Counted from the first letter of the stretch, positions 1-8,378 are shown. The stretch: DNA of 64,000 nucleotides from Microbacterium sulfonylureivorans (GCF_003999995.1 NZ_RJAD01000001.1:992001-1056000), one strand, 5' to 3'. Program-made: numbers and translations. The notes: a model not told the origin generated them from the sequence alone.

Positions 1-496
1 TCGCGCAGCCCGTCGCCGTCTGGAGCGTGAACGCCCCGCTCGTCGTGACGAGCGACCCGAGGATTCCGCCGATCGCCTTGCCGTTGAGCGTGGCCGCGAT
101 CCGGTAGGTCGAGCCGTCGCGCGTGACCGTCCAGTCGGCGCGGTCGCCGTAGCTCGATCCGGGCATGACGGTGCCCAGCACGCTGAGGTAGAGGACCGAG
201 CCCTTCGCGTCGATGAGCCGATAGCGCCCGAGGTCGGTGGCCTCGAAGCGGATGGGCACCGCCGACGACGACGAGCCCTTGGTGCCGTAGCCGACCGAGC
301 CCCTCGTGACGTAGTTCGAGGTTCCGCTGCCGACACGCAGCACCGCGCAGGTGCCGTCGAGGTCGCTCGCCGGCGCGGGCGCGGCCTGGGCGGCCGTCAG
401 CGGGATCGCGATCATCGCGAACGCCGCTGCGATCGCGATCGCAGCGCGCCGGAGGCGCGGCAGGCGGGACGGACGGGTAGGGACGGCAGGGGCCAC
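1..496 (-). CDS. Secreted protein, N-terminal part (cut by window start)
   Basis: About 165 codons are visible. Translation probably starts at a GTG (494-496) preceded by a GAGGAGG-type ribosome site; an ATG five bases upstream is out of frame and stops quickly. Residues 1-38 form a signal peptide: an arginine/proline-rich start, a hydrophobic stretch (AIAIAAAFAMIAIPL) and an AQA-A cleavage-like site. The mature part begins with one Cys and is rich in Gly/Ser/Thr and short beta strands, with a FEATDLGRYRL motif. No catalytic domain is reached before the window ends. Such beta modules can precede metal-hydrolase domains in secreted actinobacterial proteins, but I cannot confirm this from memory. 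Function is unknown; the coding call rests on signal peptide, ribosome site and codon-like composition. Confidence 0.7.
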   Translation of the reverse strand, partial: MAPAVPTRPSRLPRLRRAAIAIAAAFAMIAIPLTAAQAAPAPASDLDGTCAVLRVGSGTSNYVTRGSVGYGTKGSSSSAVPIRFEATDLGRYRLIDAKGSVLYLSVLGTVMPGSSYGDRADWTVTRDGSTYRIAATLNGKAIGGILGSLVTTSGAFTLQTATGCA

Positions 497-587
497 GACA
501 TCCTCCTCGAACGGCACTGTGCGAGACGGCCCCGATGCTATGGGCCACCCGTGGCACCGTCTACCCCCCTCTCGACGTGCCGCCACG

Positions 588-648
588 GCCGAGAGTGCGT
601 GTTCCACCACCCGCCGCGAGGCGGGGCGGCGAGTTGCGCACTCTCGGC
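588..648. repeat. Nested perfect hairpin in divergent intergenic region
   Basis: Outer arms 588-599 and 637-648 are perfect 12-base inverted repeats (GCCGAGAGTGCG / CGCACTCTCGGC). Inside them lies a second perfect hairpin, 610-615 with 620-625 (CCCGCC / GGCGGG, loop GCGA). It sits between the secreted protein gene (minus) and the LacI gene (plus), so it is not in a normal terminator position for either. It could be a repeated palindromic unit, a structured RNA or a regulator site. Confidence 0.6.
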
Positions 649-722
649 GAAGGGCGCGTTGTGCTCGGCGTGTCACACTGTCTACGGGTAATCGCTTGCT
701 GGGCGGCGGTCACGGAGGAAGC

Positions 723-1736
723 ATGAAACGAGCCGGGATACGCGACGTCGCGCAGCGCGCGGGCGTCTCGATCAGCACGGTCTCCAACGCTCTCAATCGC
801 CCGGGCACGGTGAGCGAGCAGCTCGCCCAACGCGTCCGCAAGGCCGCCGACGATCTCGGCTACGTCCCCCTCCAGGCGGCGCGCCAGCTGCGCGTGGGGC
901 GGAGCGGGCTCCTCGGGATGACCGTGATCAACATCGCCAACCCGTTCTTCGCCGAGCTGGTCAGCGGGGCGGAGGAAGCCGCGACGGCGGCCGGCTATCG
1001 CATCCTCGTCGGCAACAGCGACGACGACGTGCACAAAGAGGCCGGCCACCTCGAGCTCTTCGAGCGCGTGCAGGTCGAAGGGGTGCTGGTCTCGCCGTTC
1101 GGCGAGGCCGCGGCGCCGATCGCGCAGCTGCGGGCACGCGGCATCCCGGTGGTGCTCGTCGATGCGGTCGACGACGCCGGGGCCGTGCCGTCCGTATCGT
1201 TCGACGACGTCGCCGGCGGCCGGATGGCCGCCGAGCACCTGCTGCAGACCGGACGCCGGCGCCTCGCGTTCCTGGGCGCGCGGGAGGAGGTCCGGCAGGT
1301 GCGCGAACGGCTGCAGGGCGCACGCCTCGCCGTCGGCGCGCATCCGGACGCAACCCTCGAGGTCGTCTGGTCCGCACGCACCACGGCGCAGCTCGGCCGC
1401 ATGCTCGGCGCAGAGATCGCCGCTGCTCCGCCCGAGGCGCGCCCCGACGGCATCGTCGCGACGAACGACCACCTCGCGTGCGGCGTGGTCTACGGGCTGA
1501 TCAGCAACGGCATCCGCGTCCCCCAGGACGTCGCGGTCATCGGCTACGACGACATCGAGTTCGCGTCCGTCGCCGCGGTGCCGCTCACCTCGGTGCGCCA
1601 GCCCGCCCGGGCCATGGGCCGCCACGCCGGCGAGCTCCTGCTGCACCAGCTCGGCGGCGAGGCGTCGGAGCCGCTCGGATCGGTGATGTTCGAGCCCGAG
1701 CTCATCGTGCGGGCGTCGAGCGTCCTCGGAGCCTGA
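723..1736 (+). CDS. LacI-family transcriptional regulator
   Basis: This 337-residue protein has the usual LacI length. A LacI helix-turn-helix covers residues 5-25 (IRDVAQRAGVSISTVSNALN), followed by a hinge helix (LQAARQLR) and a type I periplasmic-binding-like sugar domain ending in IGYDDIEFASVAAVPLTSVRQP. The start is the ATG at 723, 8 bases after GGAGGA. It is a close relative of the LacI protein at 53982-54986: both share the LVGNSDDD/LLGNSDDD and RARGIPxVLVD stretches, suggesting a recent paralogue pair with related effectors. The gene precedes an ABC exporter and the DUF6807/Gfo/GH43 and sugar-importer operons, and probably controls one or more of them. The effector cannot be read from sequence. 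Confidence 0.93.
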   Translation: MKRAGIRDVAQRAGVSISTVSNALNRPGTVSEQLAQRVRKAADDLGYVPLQAARQLRVGRSGLLGMTVINIANPFFAELVSGAEEAATAAGYRILVGNSDDDVHKEAGHLELFERVQVEGVLVSPFGEAAAPIAQLRARGIPVVLVDAVDDAGAVPSVSFDDVAGGRMAAEHLLQTGRRRLAFLGAREEVRQVRERLQGARLAVGAHPDATLEVVWSARTTAQLGRMLGAEIAAAPPEARPDGIVATNDHLACGVVYGLISNGIRVPQDVAVIGYDDIEFASVAAVPLTSVRQPARAMGRHAGELLLHQLGGEASEPLGSVMFEPELIVRASSVLGA

Positions 1737-1807
1737 GCCCGCCTGCGCCAGCCTCGTGCTCCGCGGCCCGGTTCCGTCATCCCGGCCTCGGCTGCGGCAT
1801 CCGTCGG

Positions 1808-1840
1808 TATCATGGCCCCATGACTCAGAAAGCGTTTACC
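1808..1840 (+). promoter_or_regulatory. Leaderless -10 and operator-like site at ABC exporter start
   Basis: TATCAT (1808-1813) lies 6 bases before the ATG at 1820, the spacing seen for leaderless actinobacterial genes. Immediately inside the gene, 1827-1840 reads AGAAAGCGTTTACC, differing by one base from GGAAAGCGTTTACC inside the operator at 14734-14749. This is a plausible LacI-type operator overlapping the start. No clear -35 is visible. Confidence 0.45.
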
Positions 1841-3595
1841 CGCGTTCCCGAGCTCATCGACGGCGCCCACCCCGGGCGCTCGGTGCTGCGCCTGCTGGCG
1901 CGCCGGCCGGGACGCCTCTCGCTCGCACTCCTCGGCTTCTCCCTCAAGGAGATCCCGTTGTGGTTCCTGCCGGTCGTCACGGCGGCGATCATCGACATCG
2001 TCGCCGGCGGGGGCGAGGTCACCACGGTGCTGTGGTGGTTCGCGCTCGCGGTCGTGCTGCTGGTGCAGAACTACCCGAACCACATCCTGTACACCCGGCA
2101 GTTCATGACCGTCGTCCGCGACACCGGCGCCGACCTGCGCAACGCCCTCGCGGCACGACTGCAGAGCCTGTCGATCGGCTACCACACGCGGGTCAGCTCG
2201 TCGATCGTGCAGACGAAGGTCGTGCGCGACGTCGAGAACGTCGAGCTCATGCTGCAGCAGGTCACCCACCCGCTGCTGTCGTCGGTCATGGTGCTCATCG
2301 GGGCCATCGTGATGACGGCGATCATGGTGCCGCAGTTCCTCCCGGTCTATGCGCTCACGGTGCCGATCGCGCTCGTGCTGCGCTGGGCTCTCAGCCGACG
2401 CTCTCGGGTGCGCAACGAGACGTTCCGCCGCGAGATGGAGGGCTTCGCCGCACGCGTCGGCGAGATGGCCTCGCTCATCCCCGTCACCCGCGCACACGGT
2501 CTCGAAGACACCGCGGTCACCCGCGTCGCACACGGCGCCGAGGGCGTCCGGCGCGCGGGTCTGCACCTCGACATGCTCAACGGCCACGTCGCGTCGATCT
2601 CGTGGGTCGCGATGCAGCTGCTGGGGGTGGGATGCCTCGTCCTCGCGGCGATCTTCTCCCTGACGGGCATCCTGCCGATCACTCCCGGCGAGGTCGTGCT
2701 GCTGTCGACCTACTTCGCACTGCTCACTCAGGGCCTCACGCAGCTGCTCATGCTCATCCCGGTCGGCGCGCGCGGACTCGAGTCGGTTCGGTCGATCGCC
2801 GAGGTCATCCAGGAGCCCGACCTCGAGCAGAACGAGGGCAAGCGCTCCGTGGACGCGGTGACCGGACGCCTTCGACTCGACCGGGTGAGCCACCGCTACC
2901 CCGGCGCCGACGACGACGCGGTCCATCAGGTCGACCTCGAGGTCGCCGCCGGAGAGACCGTCGCATTCGTCGGGTCGTCCGGCTCCGGCAAATCGACGCT
3001 GCTCAACCTGGTGCTCGGCTTCGTGCGGCCCACGTCGGGGCGCATCCTGCTCGATGACGCCGACATGCAGGCGATGGACCTGCGTACGGTGCGGCGACAC
3101 GTCTCGGTCGTGCCGCAGGAGTCGGTGCTGTTCGAGGGCACGATCCGCGAGAACGTCTCCTACGGGATGCCTCACCTCGACGACGACCGGATCGTCGCCG
3201 CCCTGCGCGACGCCAACGCCCTCGAGTTCGTCGCGGCCCAGCCGCAGGGGTGGGACACCGTCGTCGGAGAGCGCGGGGCACGCCTGTCCGGCGGTCAGCG
3301 GCAGCGGCTCGCGATCGCCCGGGCGCTCGTGCGCGATCCCCGGATCCTGCTGCTCGACGAGGCCACCTCGGCGCTCGACCCCGAATCCGAGGAGCTGGTG
3401 AAGGAGGCGCTCGGACGCCTGATGCGCGGGCGCACGACGCTGGTCGTCGCGCACCGTCTGTCGACGATCCGTCAGGCCGACCGCATCGTGGTGCTCGAGC
3501 ACGGTCGTGTCGTCGAGCAGGGCGCGCACGACGAGCTCCTCTCGCGCTCCGGCCGCTACGCCCACCTCCACGCGACACAGTCGGGGAAGCCCTGA
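1820..3595 (+). CDS. ABC exporter-type transporter, fused permease and ATPase
   Basis: This 591-residue half-transporter has an N-terminal transmembrane domain (about residues 35-330, six hydrophobic segments) and a C-terminal nucleotide-binding domain. Walker A is GSSGSGKST (about 385-393), the signature LSGGQRQR (about 489-496), Walker B ILLLDEATSALD (about 509) and the H-loop VVAHRLST (about 542-549). It would act as a homodimer in the membrane. The substrate is unknown; family members move lipids, peptides or drugs, and sugar export is not typical. The gene lies 83 bases after the LacI gene and carries an operator-like sequence in its first codons, so it may belong to the sugar regulon. 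The ATG at 1812 stops after two codons, so 1820 is the start. Confidence 0.9.
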   Translation: MTQKAFTRVPELIDGAHPGRSVLRLLARRPGRLSLALLGFSLKEIPLWFLPVVTAAIIDIVAGGGEVTTVLWWFALAVVLLVQNYPNHILYTRQFMTVVRDTGADLRNALAARLQSLSIGYHTRVSSSIVQTKVVRDVENVELMLQQVTHPLLSSVMVLIGAIVMTAIMVPQFLPVYALTVPIALVLRWALSRRSRVRNETFRREMEGFAARVGEMASLIPVTRAHGLEDTAVTRVAHGAEGVRRAGLHLDMLNGHVASISWVAMQLLGVGCLVLAAIFSLTGILPITPGEVVLLSTYFALLTQGLTQLLMLIPVGARGLESVRSIAEVIQEPDLEQNEGKRSVDAVTGRLRLDRVSHRYPGADDDAVHQVDLEVAAGETVAFVGSSGSGKSTLLNLVLGFVRPTSGRILLDDADMQAMDLRTVRRHVSVVPQESVLFEGTIRENVSYGMPHLDDDRIVAALRDANALEFVAAQPQGWDTVVGERGARLSGGQRQRLAIARALVRDPRILLLDEATSALDPESEELVKEALGRLMRGRTTLVVAHRLSTIRQADRIVVLEHGRVVEQGAHDELLSRSGRYAHLHATQSGKP

Positions 3596-3654
3596 GCCGA
3601 AGCATCCGCTCGCCCTTTCCGGGAGGGGCGTGTCGATGTCGTGCGCAGGTCGGA

Positions 3655-3683
3655 TAGCGCTTTCCGGCGAAACGTTTTACGCT
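3655..3683 (+). promoter_or_regulatory. Two LacI-type operators and -10 upstream of the DUF6807 operon
   Basis: TAGCGCTTTCC (3655-3665) and GCGAAACGTTTTACGC (3667-3682) are adjacent LacI/GalR-type palindromes with a CG centre. A -10-like TACGCT (3678-3683) overlaps the second, so bound repressor would cover the promoter. The gene start follows at 3711 behind an ACGGAGG ribosome site. Confidence 0.6.
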
Positions 3684-3710
3684 GGAGGAGTTCACCACAC
3701 GGAGGTCTGC

Positions 3711-4667
3711 ATGCGGTTCGACGACGAGACGCCCGGTCGGCTCATCCTGCGCGACGAGGACGCCGTGCTGGCGGAATACGTCTACGAGCCCGAAGACGCG
3801 CAGCTCGAGTCGCCGCGGCCGTACGCCCTTCTGCGCACCCGCGCCGGACGCGAGGTCACGGCGTACCGTCCGGACGACCACGTGTGGCACAAGGGCCTGT
3901 CGCTCGCGCTCCCCCACGTCGGTCCGCACAACTTCTGGGGCGGGCCCACCTACGTCACGGGCCAGGGGTACGTGCAGCAGCCCAACAACGGCGCTCAGGT
4001 GCATCGCGGGTTCGCGGCATCCGAAACGCCCGTCGCCGACGCCGTCGCGCACCTCGCCCGCGTCGCCGAGCGCCTGGACTGGGTGACCCAGGACGGCCGC
4101 ACCGTGCTCACGGAGGAGCGCGCCCTCACCGCGACCGCGGTCGACGACGACACGTGGGCGCTCACCTGGAGCTCCCGTCTGCGCAACGTCTCGGGCGAGT
4201 CGCTCGCGTTCGGATCGCCCACCTCCCACGGACGGCCGGATGCCGGCTACGCCGGGATCTTCTGGCGGGGCCCCACCGAGTTCACCGGCGGCGCGATCGT
4301 CGGACCCGAGGGCGAAGCGGGCGACGCCGCGCGCGGCACCGACGGCCCGTGGCTCGCGTGCATCTCGCCGGACGGCCAAGCCGGCGTCGTGGTGCTCGAC
4401 GCCGGCCCGGACGGATCGCCGTGGTTCGCCCGCAGCGCCGAGTACGCCGGGCTCTGCCCTGCGCCGTTCTTCTACGAGGACACCGTGCTCGACCCCGGCG
4501 CGACGCTGCACCTCGGCGCGGTCGTCCTCATCGGCGGACCGGATGCCGCGTCCCACGCCGCGATCGCGGGCGCCAACCTGGTCGCAGCGATACAGGCGGA
4601 GGCGGCTGCCGCACCGCCCGAGACGGCTCCGCCCGTCGGTCCGCACTCCACCGGGCAGTCCTCGTGA
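3711..4667 (+). CDS. DUF6807 (PmoA-like) family protein
   Basis: This 318-residue cytoplasmic protein has the HNFWGGPTYV-containing beta-rich fold of the DUF6807 family, often annotated PmoA although its link to methane oxidation is doubtful. It starts at the ATG 5 bases after GGAGG. Its stop overlaps the GTG start of the Gfo/Idh/MocA gene (GTGA), and that gene overlaps a GH43-like glycosidase, so the three are translated as one unit. In other actinobacteria this family sits beside sugar dehydrogenases and LacI regulators, which suggests a role in sugar or glycoside catabolism; the biochemical activity is not established. The last 30 residues are Ala/Pro-rich and probably disordered. Confidence 0.8.
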   Translation: MRFDDETPGRLILRDEDAVLAEYVYEPEDAQLESPRPYALLRTRAGREVTAYRPDDHVWHKGLSLALPHVGPHNFWGGPTYVTGQGYVQQPNNGAQVHRGFAASETPVADAVAHLARVAERLDWVTQDGRTVLTEERALTATAVDDDTWALTWSSRLRNVSGESLAFGSPTSHGRPDAGYAGIFWRGPTEFTGGAIVGPEGEAGDAARGTDGPWLACISPDGQAGVVVLDAGPDGSPWFARSAEYAGLCPAPFFYEDTVLDPGATLHLGAVVLIGGPDAASHAAIAGANLVAAIQAEAAAAPPETAPPVGPHSTGQSS

Positions 4668-5851
4668 CCGCGCCCCGCACGCTGCGCTGCGTGCTCGTCG
4701 GAACGGGGGCCATCGCGAGTTCGCACGCCCGCGCGGTGGCCGCTCATCCTCGCGCCGCCATCGTGGCGGCGATGGACCGATCGCGCGGCAGCGCCGACGC
4801 GTTCGCCGAGCTCTTCGGAGTCCCCTCCGTCTACGACGATCTCGACTCCATGCTCGCCGCGGAGGAGCCCGACGTCGTGCTCATCTGCACGCCGCCCGGC
4901 GCCCACCGCGAGCAGACGATCGCCGCGTTCGCCGCCGGCGCGCACGTGGTGGTCGAGAAGCCCCCCGCCCCGTCCCTCGACGAGCTCGACGACATGCGCG
5001 CCGCCGCCCGCACGGCCGGGCGCGAACTCGCCGTCGTGTTCCAGCAGCGCACCGGGACCGCGCCCGCACACGTCCGGCGTCTCCTCCAGGACGGCGCGTT
5101 CGGACGCCCGCTGCTGGCGCAGTGCCAGACGCTGTGGTTCCGGGACGCCGCCTACTTCGAGGTTCCCTGGCGGGGGCGATGGGAGACCGAGGGCGGAGGC
5201 ACCACGCTGGGCCACGGCATCCATCAGCTGGATCTTCTGACCTTCCTCCTCGGCGACTGGTCGCGCGTCGAGGGACGGCTCTGGCGACTCGACCGCGAGA
5301 CCGAGACCGAGGACGTCTCGACGGCGACCGTCGTCTTCGAGAGCGGCGTGGTCGCACAGGTCGTGTCGAGCACGGTGTCGCCGCGGGAGACGAGCTCGAT
5401 CCGCATCGACACCCAGAAGGCCACGATCACCGTCGACCACCTGTACGGCCACGGGCACGAGAACTGGCGGATCACGCCGGCACCTCACATCAGCGCGCAG
5501 GAGGCCGCGTTGTGGGAGCTTCCCGCCGTAGAGGAGCGCAGCGACCACGCCCCGCTCCTGCGCGATGTGTTCGACGCGCTCCTCGACGGCACGCCGCTGC
5601 CGCCGACCGCCGACGCCCCTGCCCGCACATTCGAGCTCGTCGCCGCGATCTACGCGTCCGCCGCCGCGGACGGCGCGGTGATCACCCCCGCCGACCTCGT
5701 GGCCCATCCGACGCACCGCCGCGGCTTCGCGAGCCCCGTCACCGACCTCCGACGCGCCGGTGCGCCGGAGCGCGACGCTGCCGATCGCGCCGCATCGGGC
5801 GACGCCGTCTCCGGCGGTGCAGACGCGGCGGGCACCGTCGCTCCGCGATGA
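4664..5851 (+). CDS. Gfo/Idh/MocA family NAD(P)-dependent oxidoreductase
   Basis: This 395-residue protein begins with GTG overlapping the upstream stop. Residues 6-25 (VLVGTGAIASSHARAV) form the GxGxxA Rossmann motif, and VVVEKPPAPS gives the family EKP motif near residue 97. The C-terminal half is the alpha/beta substrate domain with HGIHQLDLLTFLLGDW. The final 35 residues are low complexity. The enzyme is expected to oxidise or reduce a sugar, inositol or glycoside ring carbon. It is encoded between a DUF6807 protein and a GH43-like glycosidase, so the substrate is likely released from a plant glycoside. Specificity cannot be read; one of three unrelated Gfo/Idh/MocA paralogues in the window. 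Confidence 0.88.
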   Translation: MTAPRTLRCVLVGTGAIASSHARAVAAHPRAAIVAAMDRSRGSADAFAELFGVPSVYDDLDSMLAAEEPDVVLICTPPGAHREQTIAAFAAGAHVVVEKPPAPSLDELDDMRAAARTAGRELAVVFQQRTGTAPAHVRRLLQDGAFGRPLLAQCQTLWFRDAAYFEVPWRGRWETEGGGTTLGHGIHQLDLLTFLLGDWSRVEGRLWRLDRETETEDVSTATVVFESGVVAQVVSSTVSPRETSSIRIDTQKATITVDHLYGHGHENWRITPAPHISAQEAALWELPAVEERSDHAPLLRDVFDALLDGTPLPPTADAPARTFELVAAIYASAAADGAVITPADLVAHPTHRRGFASPVTDLRRAGAPERDAADRAASGDAVSGGADAAGTVAPR

Positions 5852-6822
5852 CCGGGACGACTTCCGGGATCGACCCCGACGCCGCGGCTCCGCGAGAGCT
5901 CTACCGCGATCCGGTGTACGACGGCGCGACCGACCCGACCGTGGTGCGCGATGCCGAAGGCGGCTGGTGGATGTTCTACACGCAGCGCCGTGCGACGCAT
6001 CCTGATCCCGGCCCTGACGTGGCCTGGGTGCACGGCAGCCGCATCGGCGTCGCGCGCGGCGACGACGGCCTGCGCTGGACATACGCCGGCACGCTCGAAC
6101 CCACCGGGCACGGACTGGCCCTCGACGCCTCCGGCCCGCCTGGCGTGGTCGACGCCACCCACTGGGCGCCGGAGGTGATCCACGACGGCACGCGGTGGCG
6201 GATGTACCTCACCGTGATCGACGGCATCCCCACCCGCTGGGAGGGCCACCCTCGACGCATCGTCGAGTACGTCTCGGACGACCTGAGCACCTGGGCCCGC
6301 CGCGGCGCGCTCGCCCTGTCGAGCGACCGCGTCATCGACGCCGCCGTCGCCCGCTGCCCCGACGGCCGCTGGCGCCTCTGGTGCAAGGACGAGGCCGCCG
6401 ACTCGGTCACGGCCGTCGCGGTGTCGGACGACCTCGGAACGTGGCGCGCCGACGGAGTCGCGATCGGCGGCCGCCCGCACGAGGGACCCTTCGCGTTCGA
6501 ACTCGGCGGCTCCTGGTGGATGCTGACCGACGAGTGGCGCGGCATGGCCGTCCACCGCTCGGACGACGCCGTCTCGTGGCAACGCCAGGGCGGAGCGGAT
6601 GCCGTCATCCTCGGCGAGAGCGGACCGCCGCGCGAGGGCGTGCAGATCGGGCGGCGCGGCTCGGTCGTCGTCTGCGGGGACACAGCGCGGCTCTACTGCT
6701 TCACGCATCCGTGGTGGAACGGGAGCGACCTCGCCGATTCCGACGAGCGTGCACACCGCCGCAGCGCCGTGCACGTCGCGCGGCTGCGCGTCGAGGACGG
6801 CGTCCTCCGCTGCGAGCGCTGA
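5848..6822 (+). CDS. Five-bladed beta-propeller glycosidase, GH43-like
   Basis: This 324-residue protein shows propeller-glycosidase features: DPTVVRDAEGGWWMFYT (the catalytic-base Asp context of GH43/GH32/GH117), THWAPEVIHDGTRWRMYL (the WAPEV motif) and later EGPFAFELGGSWWML, where the Glu may be the acid. There is no signal peptide, so it acts inside the cell on imported oligosaccharides. The ATG overlaps the upstream stop (ATGA). Likely substrates are alpha-L-arabinosides or beta-xylosides, but GH117-like or other subfamilies are possible. It ends the operon that starts at 3711; a regulated promoter for the ABC importer follows. Confidence 0.75.
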   Translation: MTGTTSGIDPDAAAPRELYRDPVYDGATDPTVVRDAEGGWWMFYTQRRATHPDPGPDVAWVHGSRIGVARGDDGLRWTYAGTLEPTGHGLALDASGPPGVVDATHWAPEVIHDGTRWRMYLTVIDGIPTRWEGHPRRIVEYVSDDLSTWARRGALALSSDRVIDAAVARCPDGRWRLWCKDEAADSVTAVAVSDDLGTWRADGVAIGGRPHEGPFAFELGGSWWMLTDEWRGMAVHRSDDAVSWQRQGGADAVILGESGPPREGVQIGRRGSVVVCGDTARLYCFTHPWWNGSDLADSDERAHRRSAVHVARLRVEDGVLRCER

Positions 6823-6860
6823 CCCGTTACTGAATCGTTCTAATTTCTCCGCAACCCCTC

Positions 6861-6909
6861 TTGCGAAACGTTTTTTGCTGGGGTACCGTAACGGGCAAGC
6901 GCTTTCCGC
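6861..6909 (+). promoter_or_regulatory. Promoter with two LacI-type operators for the ABC importer operon
   Basis: TTGCGA (6861-6866) and TACCGT (6884-6889) are separated by 17 bases. GCGAAACGTTTTTT (6863-6876) overlaps the -35, and CAAGCGCTTTCC (6896-6907) lies just after the -10. This arrangement is typical of repression by a LacI-family protein. The leader to the ATG at 7011 is about 110 bases and contains GAGAGGA near the start codon. Confidence 0.7.
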
Positions 6910-7010
6910 AGCACCAAGCACCCAGCACCCAGGGATGCGCCGACACCGCGTCAACGGACAACGAACGTCTCGGCGGCACTTCGAACGCAGACGTTCAAGA
7001 GAGGACAAAG

Positions 7011-8303
7011 ATGTTCAGCAAGAAGCGGGCATTCGCCGGAGTCGCCCTCGCGACCGGCGCCGCCCTGGCCCTGGCAGGCTGCGCCGGTGGAGGCTCCGAG
7101 CCCGCCGCGACCTACGACCCCGACGAGAAGGTCACCCTCGACCTCGCCTTCTGGGGCAACGACGTGCGCGCCGAGCTCTACAACGAGGTGATCGCCGCGT
7201 TCAACGAGGAGTACCCGAACATCACGGTGAACTCGTCGTTCCTGGGCTTCCCCGAGTTCTGGGAGAAGCGCCAGACCGAAGCAGCCGGCGGCGGCCTTCC
7301 CGACGTCATGCAGTTCGACTACTCGTACCTGCGTCAGTACTCGCAGAACGGGCTCCTGCTCGACCTCGACCCGTACCTCGGCAACATCATCGAGACCGAC
7401 CCGCTGCCGCAGAACATCCTCGACATCGGCGTGGTCGACGGCGTGACGACCGGCATCCCGACCTCCACCAACGCATGGGGTCTGTTCACCAACCCGGTCC
7501 TGCTCGAGCAGGCGGGCGTCGGGAACTTCGCCGGCGGCTCGTGGGAGGACTACACGGACTGGATGGGCGAAGTCACCGAGGGCGCCGGCGGCGAGTTCTG
7601 GGGCGGCAGCGACTACACCGGCCGCATCCAGAACTTCGAGCTGCAGCTCCGCGCCGAAGGCGGCAACCTCTTCAACGAAGACGGCACGGCAGGCTTCGAC
7701 GAGGAGCGCCTCACCGAGTTCTGGGAGCAGGGCGCGGCGATCCGCGACGGCATCGGAGTGCCTCAGCAGCGCGTCGAGGAGGTCGTCCCGCTCGGCCCCT
7801 TCGACACCGCCAACACGGCCAGCGAGCTCACGTGGGACAACTTCGGCTCGGGCTACCTCGGCAACCTCGGCGAGAGCTACACCGAGCTCGGCCTGGTCGC
7901 TCCCCCCATCACGGAGGAGGGCGCGAAGGACCTGTACCTGAAGCCGTCGATGCTGCACACGATCTCGGCCGGCACGGAGCACCCCGAGGCGGCGGCCACC
8001 CTGGTCAACTTCCTCATCAACTCGCCGCAGTCGGGTGAGATCTTCGGCACCAACCGCGGCCTCCCGGCTTCGGAGACGGCCCTCGCCGCTGCCGAGCTCG
8101 ACCCGCTGAGCGCGCAGGTGAAGGAGTACGAGGAGTCGATCGCCGACCGCCTCGGCGACGCCCCGCCCGTGCCGATCGTGGGCTACGGCACGCTGGAGGA
8201 GAAGTTCCGCCAGCTCGGCGCCGAGCTCAACTTCGGCACCGTCACGGTCGACGAGGCCGTGAGCCAGTTCTTCGGCGAGATGGACGTGGTCCTCAACCAG
8301 TAG
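7011..8303 (+). CDS. Sugar ABC transporter substrate-binding lipoprotein
   Basis: This 430-residue family 1 extracellular solute-binding protein has a lipoprotein signal ending in LALAGC, with Cys24 as the lipidated residue. The mature protein has the fold motifs FWGNDVRAELYNEVIAAFN, LPDVMQFDYSYLRQY and KPSMLHTISAGTEHPEAAATLVNFLI. It captures an oligosaccharide at the cell surface for the two permeases encoded next. With GH42 and GH51 enzymes downstream, arabino- or galacto-oligosaccharides are the best guess. A strong hairpin after its stop probably lets the binding protein be made in excess over the permeases. Confidence 0.93.
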   Translation: MFSKKRAFAGVALATGAALALAGCAGGGSEPAATYDPDEKVTLDLAFWGNDVRAELYNEVIAAFNEEYPNITVNSSFLGFPEFWEKRQTEAAGGGLPDVMQFDYSYLRQYSQNGLLLDLDPYLGNIIETDPLPQNILDIGVVDGVTTGIPTSTNAWGLFTNPVLLEQAGVGNFAGGSWEDYTDWMGEVTEGAGGEFWGGSDYTGRIQNFELQLRAEGGNLFNEDGTAGFDEERLTEFWEQGAAIRDGIGVPQQRVEEVVPLGPFDTANTASELTWDNFGSGYLGNLGESYTELGLVAPPITEEGAKDLYLKPSMLHTISAGTEHPEAAATLVNFLINSPQSGEIFGTNRGLPASETALAAAELDPLSAQVKEYEESIADRLGDAPPVPIVGYGTLEEKFRQLGAELNFGTVTVDEAVSQFFGEMDVVLNQ

Positions 8304-8310
8304 TCCGCTT

Positions 8311-8343
8311 CCGGGGGCCGGCCGCACTGCGACCGGCCCCCGG
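8311..8343 (+). terminator. Hairpin between binding protein and permease genes (attenuator/mRNA stabiliser)
   Basis: Arms 8311-8321 and 8333-8343 pair perfectly over 11 bases (CCGGGGGCCGG / CCGGCCCCCGG) around an 11-base loop, with no U-tract after it. Position between the first and second genes of an importer operon fits partial termination or 3'-end protection of the binding-protein message. Confidence 0.7.
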
Positions 8344-8378
8344 ACACCACCTTCCAGACCAACCCGCGAGAGGTCGAC

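Noticed and set aside
1544..3571. Long minus-strand frame opposite the ABC exporter
   Set aside because: Its translation is His/Asp/Arg-rich without any domain, while the plus strand has perfect ABC motifs. It is a shadow frame.
8311..8343. Full terminator separating the importer genes into two transcripts
   Set aside because: There is no promoter sequence between the hairpin and the permease gene, and a ribosome site follows at normal distance; partial attenuation is more likely.
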